Positions 1 to 6,618 of a stretch of 34,702 bases of DNA are shown one piece after another. A model generated the notes under the pieces. That model saw only the letters and a program-made list of their open reading frames with translations. It ran no database searches and was not told the DNA's origin. The position numbers and the translations under genes are program-made. Source of the DNA: an uncultured Prevotella sp. (GTDB lineage Bacteria; Bacteroidota; Bacteroidia; Bacteroidales; Bacteroidaceae); NCBI GenBank assembly GCA_944321645.1, contig CALUMB010000026.1, positions 1 through 34,702 of the forward strand. Reading direction: 5' to 3'. Positions within the stretch are counted from its first letter, which is position 1. Each line of letters starts with the position of its first letter.

Positions 1-82
1 AAACTTATCAAAGAACTCTTTGGCTTTGTGACGGAAGCCGCTTAGCCGATATGTTGAATTTTTAACGGACTATTAATATACA

Positions 83-193
83 GAGACCTCTGCAAAACTC
101 AAAATCTTAGAGATACATAAAAATCAACAACGCTGATTATCAATAAATTGCATTTTGCGATTTTAATCACAGAAATAGTTTTGCAGAGGTCTC
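83..193. mobile_element. MITE-like element with 17-bp terminal inverted repeats
   Basis: A perfect 17-bp inverted repeat, GAGACCTCTGCAAAACT at 83-99 and its reverse complement at 177-193, encloses 77 bp of AT-rich DNA with no coding capacity of its own. The five bases outside each end are the same, ATACA at 78-82 and at 194-198, as expected for a target-site duplication. This is the structure of a miniature inverted-repeat transposable element that would be moved in trans by a transposase elsewhere. The termini recall IS5-type ends seen in Bacteroidota, but that family assignment is from memory and uncertain. The element carries the stop codon of the neighbouring minus-strand gene. Confidence 0.8.
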
Positions 194-1069
194 ATACAAT
201 TCAAAACGGCAAATAATCCCAGAATCTTTAAAATAATTGGAAAATTCTCGCTTCTGCTTTTCCGTCAGGGCATAGACGATATTTAGCATCTTACCATCTT
301 TCATTACGACTCTCAAATGTTTACGGCACATCTTCACATATTTAATGTCACACAAAGATATTGTCTGGTTAGCTTCGCCCACCAACTTGTTTCTTGAGGT
401 TAGCAAACCGTCACTCACATAAAAGCTCGTAAAGGGCTTGCTCCATATACACCCGCAATAAAATATCGCCAAAGCAGGATATAATGCCGCTACGCCAGTC
501 CCGGTAATGGCCTTGATGGCAACAAACAGCAAGACCAGAACAACCGCAACGACTTTATACGTCTGCGCACAACGCAGATAATCCGGCTTAAGCAAGTAGT
601 TTCGGCCAATGCTTACGTATTTGCTCATGCCCCCTGTTTCATCTTGTGCAACAGTTCTGGAATTGGCCTTGTTCCATTTGTCGGCAAAAGAAGAGAAGCC
701 CCAATAGGCATCATATATTAATGTGTCGTCACCGCTTTTATACACAATCCGTATGCACCGCGACATATCATTGCCTGGCTCCTCATAATAAGGACATTCC
801 ATATACTCAACGTCGTCAAACCAAATGGCCACACTCCTGAACTCATATCTTAGCACCAGCCTGTCGGTGTATTCGATTATAAACAGCGGCTTGGTAGAAA
901 CAAGCAAGGACAAGAATACGAGTATTCCCGGTAATAATGTGTAAACCAACACTTTCTGTTCCTCGTAGTCAACAAATATAAAAGGTGCAAAAATACACCC
1001 CGCCGCTATAATGACGAACAGCATCAGTATCAAGAAAAAGCCTTTCAGGCGGTATGACCTAATTTTCAT
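167..1069 (-). CDS. Integral membrane protein with duplicated TM-pair/beta-domain units; C-terminus supplied by a MITE
   Basis: A 300-residue protein of unknown function. It has two hydrophobic hairpins (residues about 10-60 and 170-210), each followed by a soluble, probably beta-rich stretch, so the protein looks like a unit repeated twice; a PH-like fold is a guess. It is a clear paralog of the product of 2812-3663: YWGFSSFADKW matches MWGSLRDSACRW, and the TSF-V-x-G-L segment and the final K-DG motif also align. Its ATG overlaps the stop of the preceding gene as ATGA, so it should be translationally coupled. The last eight residues (ETSAKLFL) and the stop lie inside the MITE at 83-193. Without the insert the frame would run 11 codons past the junction to a TAA near 42-44. 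An immunity-type role for the upstream secreted protein is only an inference. Confidence 0.75.
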   Translation of the reverse strand: MKIRSYRLKGFFLILMLFVIIAAGCIFAPFIFVDYEEQKVLVYTLLPGILVFLSLLVSTKPLFIIEYTDRLVLRYEFRSVAIWFDDVEYMECPYYEEPGNDMSRCIRIVYKSGDDTLIYDAYWGFSSFADKWNKANSRTVAQDETGGMSKYVSIGRNYLLKPDYLRCAQTYKVVAVVLVLLFVAIKAITGTGVAALYPALAIFYCGCIWSKPFTSFYVSDGLLTSRNKLVGEANQTISLCDIKYVKMCRKHLRVVMKDGKMLNIVYALTEKQKREFSNYFKDSGIICRFELYETSAKLFL

Positions 1070-1954
1070 GTGTACAATGGGCTAATGTGAAGAATTCGGC
1101 CATCAGGTAACAACAACCTATATTCACCAATCTGATCACCAATAAATCCAATAAGTATACCAGAAGCACTAAGTATAGTTCCCCAACCTTGCAATCCTGG
1201 AACTAATGTCAAAAAACTTCCGACACCTCCTATGAAATCTCCAACTACCACCACGCCGTCTCCAAATGAAAAATCGTCTTTATTGTCCACAATTACGACA
1301 GCAGCATGAGCAAAACTTGACACAGAACCATATACTGCCATATGTTTTGAAAACATTTCATATACAACATTATTTTTGGAATACTTCTTTCCACTGCTGT
1401 TTCTATGAAAAATTCCAAATCATTCGTCTTAGTTATTACCTCCATTGAGGTAACAACAAGTTTCTGCGAAGGATTTTCCTCTATTTCTCCTTTGTAAAGA
1501 GTGTATTGTCCAGAATAAATATTATCTTCTAACAGATTTATAAGCATTTTACCATTTTCGCATGCTTCTGTGACACTGTTATTTGTTCCCCATGAACCGC
1601 CACCGGTGCCGCAACCGCCGCCTCCTGCATCTATCGGCGGGTAGTTGTCGTTTTCCCACGGGTTTTCAGGGTCTGTAGGCTCGAATTCTTCGCCGTGCGT
1701 CAACTTGTGCGCCTCCATTTCGTCGCATGGCACCTGGGTGTGGCAGGTTATGCAGGAGCAAGCCTCTCCCTCCATGTCGCAGGGGAACAAAGACTCGTAT
1801 TTCCCGAAATCATCCTCACACTCGTACATCGGCGGAACATATTCTGCCCCATGACCTGGGCAAAGGCTACAGTGACACCAAAATTGACTGTACCATCGGT
1901 AACGACGGCAAGAAGCCCGAACGCGAGCACTGCAAGCAGAGCCATCCTTTTCAT
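1066..1954 (-). pseudogene. Secreted Cys2His2-like, Gly-rich protein, broken by two single-base frameshifts; candidate effector
   Basis: The reading frame starts at ATG 1954-1952 behind a strong AGGAGG ribosome-binding site and opens with a signal peptide (MKRMALLAVLAFGLLAV). Adding one base in the C4 run at 1847-1850 and one in the A5 run at 1408-1412 (plus-strand letters) joins three frames into one protein of about 296 residues ending at the stop at 1066. In that protein, residues 46-87 are Cys-rich with a C-x2-C-x11-H-x3-H pattern (C68, C71, H83, H87). A Gly linker (GGGGCGTGGGS) follows, then a C-terminal region with a hydrophobic glycine-rich stretch (about 205-275). No family is recognised. 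Signal peptide, metal-site-like motif, Gly linker, variable tail and an adjacent membrane protein resemble secreted effector genes. The frameshifts may be real decay, phase-variable tracts or sequencing error. Confidence 0.55.
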
Positions 1955-2777
1955 TGCACACCCTCCTCTTTATGACAATTGTCTGCCAGCGTTCGCCACC
2001 GGCTGTCACGGTGAGCACATACACGCCGTCGGGAACTGGCGGGGCTACCGTGAACGTCTGCTTGCCTGCCTGAAGACTTCCGAGCTTTGCGGAATATACG
2101 TTCATGCCAGACTGGCTGAACATGGCCACAGTTGCGCCAGCCACAGCCTCCGGAAGGTCTATCTCAACGGTCACCTGCCCGGAAAATGGGTTTGGGTATG
2201 CCGCCAGCCTCGACGCGCCGGTGCTGTCTGCCGACATGGCGGTTGACACTTTCCTCATGCAGACGTACATAGGGCGCTCCGGCTCCTGGTACGTCACGGA
2301 ATACAGGCGCAGCGGGCCGGCAAGGCATCCGCCGCTGACGGCAAGGTCGGCGTATTTGAAGCGATAGAGCACCTTGCCCTCGTCGGTGTAACGCTCGCGC
2401 TGGCGCACCGCGCCCCTCGTAAAGCGCAGCCTGCCGCCGGGCGAGGCAACGGCCTCGAACCTCACGGTGTCGCCGCCGTGGCACCACTTGCCGCCCAAGG
2501 TGTCGCCATGGGCGGTCATGTCGACCGTAAGCGGCCGCTCGCTGATGATGTGGCGCCCGCTCCAGTCATACGTCACGAGCATGCCAGCGTATCTGCCGGG
2601 CAGGGCGGCAGGGTTGACCGAGGCCGGGCCGACAGGCGGCATGGTGGCCGGCACTTCCACTGCGGATGCCGTGGCTTGGTACACGATAGACAATACACAG
2701 ATACCCAACGCCACAATAAGTTCGGCAAATGGCTGTATCAGCCCCAATCCGTTCAAGCAGAATGCCTCCATTCCCAT
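1951..2777 (-). CDS. T9SS C-terminal sorting-domain protein (frameshift near the 3' end)
   Basis: Start chosen at ATG 2777-2775, 34 bp after the preceding gene; another ATG lies two codons on. A hydrophobic segment (residues about 13-35) ending ATASA is a signal peptide or anchor. The middle of about 150 residues has no recognised domain. The end is a typical type A T9SS sorting domain: AAYPNPFSGQVTVEI, then FSQSGMNVYSAKLGSLQAG, then DGVYVLTVTAGGERWQTIVIK. That signal directs export by a GldKLMN-type apparatus, which lies in this window. The frame as written runs on into the next gene without a stop. One added base in the T3 run at 1969-1971 would end it ...IVIKEEGVQ with a TGA overlapping the next ATG (ATGA), the same junction used by the next gene pair. 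Without it the fused frame reads to 1293. Confidence 0.6.
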
Positions 2778-2811
2778 GCTTTCGTTATTAAGCCCAAACG
2801 TTTTTGTTTTG

Positions 2812-3663
2812 TCAGATGACAGGAATTCCGATACTGCCGAAAGCGTTACAGAAATCTGCCAATTGCTCTTTCGACAACTTGTAGCGCACCACAATGGTCC
2901 TACCGTCCTTCAGCTTTATGCACAGGTTGGCATCAGCAACCATAATCCATTTTATACTATCCAACGGTATTGTATGATTGTACTGCCTTGCCACCGCGTT
3001 TTCTGTTCTAAGGACGCCATTCTCTACATGAAAACTTGTTAGATACATACTAAGTGTATAAGCTGCGGCAATCATCATGAAAAGCAATATGACGCTGACC
3101 ATGTCAAACGGAGACCGGAACATTCTAGTTGCACCAGGAACGAGGGCAAAGACGAGAATTGCACGCCTGTCCATAAAAAAAGAAGAAAATTGCGGAACAA
3201 ACGAGAAGCTATAATCACCTGGTACATAGTTGTTGTTCGGCTCGTCATTGTATACCGGCAGGCCGTGTTCTCGTTCCCATCTGCATGCACTATCACGGAG
3301 ACTGCCCCACATCCCGTAGAAAATCAGGGCTTCATTGTCGTTCACAACAATCCTGTAGCCCAGAGACCTTTTATATTTCACGGGATAGCGGAATGCAGTT
3401 ATATCCCTTTTTAATACGATCCGCCGTTTGTGTTCATATTGTATGATGAACTTGTCATTGCTCTCGACTATGAATATCGGAACCAGCGTGTTAAGATACA
3501 AAGCCATCACCATTAGCCCAACCATCAAGCAATTGTAGACAATGGTGGATTCCGGCGAAGATGGCTTGATGCTGATGAACCTGTCCGCGAACAAGCCAAA
3601 CAGCCCTACCATGAAAATCAAACATACGAGCAAAGAATCTTTGTTAACATATAATCGCTTCAT
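2812..3663 (-). CDS. Integral membrane protein, paralog of the 167-1069 product
   Basis: A 283-residue protein with the same plan as its paralog: a hydrophobic hairpin (about 9-60), a soluble domain, a second hairpin (about 165-205) and a C-terminal soluble domain ending in a KDGRTIVVRYKLSKEQ segment that aligns with the paralog. The start at 3663 is preferred to an in-frame ATG at 3798. The paralog begins at the same place (M-K before the first membrane segment), and a TATTTTTG promoter box lies at 3698-3691, between the two candidates. It is the first gene of the four-gene minus-strand operon, with 34 bp to the next. Function is unknown. Membrane residence and duplication around a secreted protein would fit self-protection or anchoring, but this is speculation. 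Confidence 0.7.
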   Translation of the reverse strand: MKRLYVNKDSLLVCLIFMVGLFGLFADRFISIKPSSPESTIVYNCLMVGLMVMALYLNTLVPIFIVESNDKFIIQYEHKRRIVLKRDITAFRYPVKYKRSLGYRIVVNDNEALIFYGMWGSLRDSACRWEREHGLPVYNDEPNNNYVPGDYSFSFVPQFSSFFMDRRAILVFALVPGATRMFRSPFDMVSVILLFMMIAAAYTLSMYLTSFHVENGVLRTENAVARQYNHTIPLDSIKWIMVADANLCIKLKDGRTIVVRYKLSKEQLADFCNAFGSIGIPVI

Positions 3664-3690
3664 ATCGTCAATGGTTTGAGTTTTGATTGA

Positions 3691-3751
3691 CAAAAATAGT
3701 GCATTTCCAACAAAACGCAACAAGGAATGGATTAATTTATAGTGAAAAACA
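3691..3751 (-). promoter_or_regulatory. Promoter block (TATTTTTG -7 box), duplicated at 6066-6124
   Basis: On the minus strand, TATTTTTG (3698-3691) matches the Bacteroidota -7 consensus TAnnTTTG, with a TTG about 19 bp upstream. The predicted transcript would start about 20 nt before the ATG at 3663. About 60 bp including this box recur in front of the BspA-like gene (6066-6124); the shared core is ACAAAAATAG followed by ATTTCCAACAAAAC, then TTAATT and ATAGT on the plus strand. The similarity suggests a copied promoter or a shared regulator. Confidence 0.6.
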
Positions 3752-3808
3752 ATTGAATATCCGCAAGGCTCCAATTCAAAGGATTTATAAGAAGCCATCG
3801 CTCCACTG

Positions 3809-3839
3809 CGTTCCGCTAAGAAGTTAGAGGACGTATGCT
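3809..3839. repeat. 31-bp intergenic repeat, copy 1
   Basis: The stretch beginning CGTTCCGCTAAGAAGTTAG at 3809-3839 recurs at 6243-6273 with a single mismatch. Both copies lie 110-180 bp upstream of the duplicated promoter block and in the same orientation. The core CTAA-GAAG-TTAG is a small dyad. Both are preceded by CCATCG; copy 1 has 10 extra bases between this and the repeat. Confidence 0.7.
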
Positions 3840-4511
3840 CATTTGCTTTTGGTTTTAAATTTTTGATTACACATATTATTAACTATTGCCTGTCGCCATT
3901 GCGGACAACAGGTAGCGGGTGAAAAATTACGCTTTATTTGCCAATGTACCGACTTTTTAGCCTTTTTTTGCAGCAAATAAGCCGCGGCAACGGCTGCCGA
4001 TGGCACGGTAAAACCTACTTACAGGCATACGACATGGGCAGCCAGATTTTTTGTCGCACCAACTTGTTCCAAATCGGAACAGGATCCGCCCGCCATTGCG
4101 CCTTTGCCGGAAGAGGCAATGGCCGGAAAACCGTAAGCATTCCCACGCCATTTGACTGCAGCCTTAGTGGCAGGCCGCGTTCTTTCTTTCGATTTTCACT
4201 TTTTTGGAAGAGCTATGCTTCAAAATGAAAACAGGTCGTTTTGGAGCGCAAAACGACCCGTTTTGCATCGTAAAACGGCTCGTCTTACGATGCAATGCGG
4301 CTCGTCTCATGCCGCGTTTTGTGCCGTCTTGCTTCGCAAATTGCTCTTTTTAGGAAGTGGCGGCTTTAGTAAATGATTTCATGCGATTAGCAAGAAGAAG
4401 TGCGACCGGGTGTTCGGACTGACCCCATATTGGCAAGTTGCGGGGGACTACCCGCCTGCCCGGTGCACACTCGGGCGGCTCCACCGGCGTTTTACAGCCT
4501 GGCGCACCCCG
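3840..4511. other. Gene-free interval rich in palindromes
   Basis: No convincing gene is seen. Open frames such as 3938-4228 (+) and 3957-4151 (-) lack recognisable domains and ribosome-binding sites. The interval holds hairpin-forming pieces: GCCATTGC at 4092-4099 pairs with GCAATGGC at 4116-4123, and the palindrome cluster at 4234-4315 has its own entry. It lies downstream of the minus-strand BspA-like gene and upstream of the four-gene operon, so it may hold the end of the first transcript and leader repeats of the second. Confidence 0.5.
4234..4315. repeat. Cluster of GTTTTGC-type palindromes
   Basis: Three perfect stems lie back to back, some of them mutually exclusive. GGTCGTTTT (4234-4242) pairs with AAAACGACC (4250-4258). 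GCAAAACG (4248-4255) pairs with CGTTTTGC (4259-4266). GCATCGTAA (4265-4273) pairs with TTACGATGC (4285-4293). A shorter GCGGC/GCCGC stem follows. A similar cluster of AAAACG/CGTTTT stems lies at 32138-32217, so this looks like an intergenic repeat family rather than a single terminator. Confidence 0.6.
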
Positions 4512-5936
4512 TCACTCCACAAGCACCTTAGCCTTGGTGCCGTTGGCCTCCACTATCCAAAGCCCGCTCGCAACGCCTACGCTGACCGCATGGGCTGCAC
4601 TGCCGGACGCAAAGGTGCGCCCGTCTGCCGAGTGGATGCTGAAGCGAACAGCCTCTCCCGAAGGTATGATGGTCACGCTCCCTTTGCCGCCCATCACCCT
4701 AAAGCCAGCATTCCCAGCGGAAGGCATGGCGACGGGCGTGGGGAAGTTGGCCGTCTCGCGTATTTCGCCAAAGTCTTGCCAATATTGTGCCGCCTCGTAT
4801 GCGGCCTTGGCCCCGACCGGGACATACAGCACAGCCCCTTCGGCCATACCCGCAAACGGCGAGAGACCGACACCCACGCCATCCGCCCCGCTCTGGGCAT
4901 CGTTGGTGGAAACGTTGCCCACAGCCGGGGGAACGACGCTCACAGAGTACACCTCGCCCAGCTTTGCACACTCGGCAAACGCCCTGTAGCCAAGGTTAGT
5001 CAGCGTTCCGGGCAGCACCAGGCACTCCAGCTCACGGTCGAGCCGGAACGCCTCGTTGCAAATATGCGTCAGCCCGTCGGGCAAAGTGAGCGACGTGAAG
5101 CCGCAGTTGTAGAAGGCCCTGTCGTGGATTACCTCCAACGCCGACGGCCACCCAACGTCGGAGAGCGAGCCGCACTCCTCAAACGTGCTGAAGTTTATGT
5201 CAGTAAGCCCGTCGGGCAAAGACACGCGCCGCAGGAACGAACAATACATGAAAGCCTCCGGGGCAACCAGCGACACGCTCTGCGGGATGTCCATCTCTTC
5301 CAATACGTCGCCTTGCCAAAACGACTTCTGGCCGATGCTCTTTATCCCTTCGGCCAGATGGATGGTCTTCAGGCTGCGCGTAAAGGCAAATATGCCGATG
5401 CCGAGCTTCCTTATGGTAGACGGCAAGCTGGCCTCCTCAAGGGCGTAGCACTCCCTGAAACAATTTGTGCCAATCTCCTCGACACCTTCGGGTATGTCGA
5501 CCCGCACCAGATTGTAGCACTGCTGGAAGGCGCAGGCTCCGATGTACTTAAGCGTCGCGGGCAGGTCGATGGAGCGTATGTCGTTGTGGTAAAAGGCAAA
5601 GTCGCCTATGGCTCGCAGCCGCCTCGGCAGCACCACCGAGTCGAGGTTTGTCCCGCCCCTCGGCATCATAAACGCCTCCTCGGGAATAGAGTCGTCCTCA
5701 ACCACGCAATCGCCCATATACACTGCGCACAGCCTCCCGCCGTAAGCACACTCGCGCATCACTTCAAAGTCTGCATGGCGCAGCTCACCGGTCAGTTCGA
5801 GCGTGTCTACCTGCATCTTGTCGTCGCCAAGTAGAGCAGCCAAGTCCTCCCCCGGCCTGACGTCTATCACTTTCTTCACTTGCGCCGCCACCATGCTTGG
5901 CAAGAGCGCCAGCAACAAAATCTGTATCTGTCTCAT
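4512..5936 (-). CDS. BspA-type leucine-rich-repeat (LRR_5) surface protein with C-terminal sorting-like domain
   Basis: A 474-residue exported protein. A signal peptide (MRQIQILLLALLPSMVAAQ) is followed by about ten 22-24-residue repeats of the Treponema pallidum/BspA type (residues about 90-345), recognisable by I-G-x-x-A-F and L-P-x-x-L/V-x-x-I units such as LKYIGACAFQQCYNL and VEEIGTNCFRECYAL. A segment with LYVPVGAKAAYEAAQYW closes the repeat domain, as is common in this family. The last 60-70 residues, ending VRFSIHSADGRTFASG...WIVEANGTKAKVLVE, have the layout of a short T9SS-like beta domain. BspA proteins act in surface adhesion; the ligand here is unknown. It is a single gene, divergent from priA, with a leader of about 125 nt if the box at 6073-6066 is its promoter. 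Confidence 0.85.
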   Translation of the reverse strand: MRQIQILLLALLPSMVAAQVKKVIDVRPGEDLAALLGDDKMQVDTLELTGELRHADFEVMRECAYGGRLCAVYMGDCVVEDDSIPEEAFMMPRGGTNLDSVVLPRRLRAIGDFAFYHNDIRSIDLPATLKYIGACAFQQCYNLVRVDIPEGVEEIGTNCFRECYALEEASLPSTIRKLGIGIFAFTRSLKTIHLAEGIKSIGQKSFWQGDVLEEMDIPQSVSLVAPEAFMYCSFLRRVSLPDGLTDINFSTFEECGSLSDVGWPSALEVIHDRAFYNCGFTSLTLPDGLTHICNEAFRLDRELECLVLPGTLTNLGYRAFAECAKLGEVYSVSVVPPAVGNVSTNDAQSGADGVGVGLSPFAGMAEGAVLYVPVGAKAAYEAAQYWQDFGEIRETANFPTPVAMPSAGNAGFRVMGGKGSVTIIPSGEAVRFSIHSADGRTFASGSAAHAVSVGVASGLWIVEANGTKAKVLVE

Positions 5937-6065
5937 AGTCGTAAAATTTAATAGGGCTTACATTTAATTATTATTCCATACACAACGCAACAAGCGAAGG
6001 CATCCCAAATTGACAAACCGCTTCTCCAATCATATTAAAAAATACAGTTTAAAACATTCGTTTTA

Positions 6066-6124
6066 CAAAAATAGCAAATTTCCAACAAAACATAGCAAGA
6101 AAACGAATTAATTATAGTCAAACA
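6066..6124 (-). promoter_or_regulatory. Promoter block of the BspA-like gene, second copy
   Basis: TATTTTTG on the minus strand at 6073-6066 matches TAnnTTTG and sits in a block of about 60 bp shared with 3691-3751. The ATG of the BspA-like gene is at 5936, which implies an untranslated leader of about 125 nt. Confidence 0.55.
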
Positions 6125-6242
6125 GTTCGGACAGCCAACGAGTAGATGCGCATTAAAGACAGGCGCTTATGCTTACGTTTTGTTATCAGTATTTTCAAAT
6201 AACGGACTTTTCCAGTGCTATCCTCCCCCAAGGTGGAACCAT

Positions 6243-6273
6243 CGTTCCGCTAAGAAGTTAGAGGCCGTATGCT
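6243..6273. repeat. 31-bp intergenic repeat, copy 2
   Basis: Second copy of the element at 3809-3839, with one mismatch (an A in copy 1 is a C here). It lies in the gene-free interval 5937-6618 between the divergent BspA-like gene and priA. The rest of that interval holds the promoter block at 6066-6124, the long hairpin at 6358-6529 and a small hairpin near 6540-6564 followed by a T-rich tract. Confidence 0.7.
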
Positions 6274-6357
6274 TCTCCGCTTCCTTCTTTCATTCGTTTT
6301 GGCAAAATGCGGATATTCAATTTAAGAAAGAGCTTTAGGCGGAGCTGCGAGTTAAAT

Positions 6358-6529
6358 GAACTCATTTAAACTTTTTCCGAAAAGTCTCTTTTTGCTTCAG
6401 TTCGGGTTTCTTTTCGGTCTGTTTCTCCGCCGTCATTCGTCACGTAGCCCGCTACGCTCCTCTTTCCGGCAAAGAAACTGCCTCGAAAACATTCCCCGAA
6501 CAGAAGTCGCAAAAAGTTTAAATGAGTTC
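6358..6529. repeat. 172-bp long imperfect hairpin with CGTAGC-CC-GCTACG apex
   Basis: A perfect 19-bp inverted repeat, starting GAACTCATTTAAAC, forms the base (6358-6376 and 6511-6529). Further in, blocks TTTTCG, GTTTCT and GCCG pair at matching depths. The centre is CGTAGC-CC-GCTACG near 6439-6452. The unit therefore folds back on itself along much of its length. The apex is shared with the otherwise different hairpin at 25037-25115. No protein is encoded in it. Confidence 0.65.
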
Positions 6530-6606
6530 TTTATTCGTGTGCTCCACTCCGCCGCAGAGTGAGCATACTTTTTTAATTTTTGATTTTTAATTTTTAATTT
6601 ATTTCG

Positions 6607-6614
6607 TAACTTTG
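6607..6614 (+). promoter_or_regulatory. priA promoter -7 box, leaderless geometry
   Basis: TAACTTTG matches the consensus TAnnTTTG exactly and ends four bases before the ATG at 6619. Transcription usually starts 6-7 nt after this box, which would fall on the start codon, so the message would have no leader. The -33 region is only a T-rich tract with a TTTTTG about 24 bp upstream, longer than the usual 19-21. Confidence 0.55.
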
Positions 6615-6618
6615 CGGC

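Noticed and set aside
1066-1356. A separate 96-residue gene starting MFSKHMAVYG
   Set aside because: The frame is better read as the last part of the frameshifted gene at 1066-1954: it has no ribosome-binding site, and one added base upstream gives a longer continuous protein.
1293-2894. A single 533-residue fusion protein covering two genes
   Set aside because: The frame joins a T9SS sorting domain, which should be C-terminal, to more sequence. A signal peptide behind AGGAGG starts in another frame at 1954, so two genes are the better reading.
3938-4228. Possible small plus-strand gene
   Set aside because: No ribosome-binding site, no domain, and it spans palindromic intergenic sequence.
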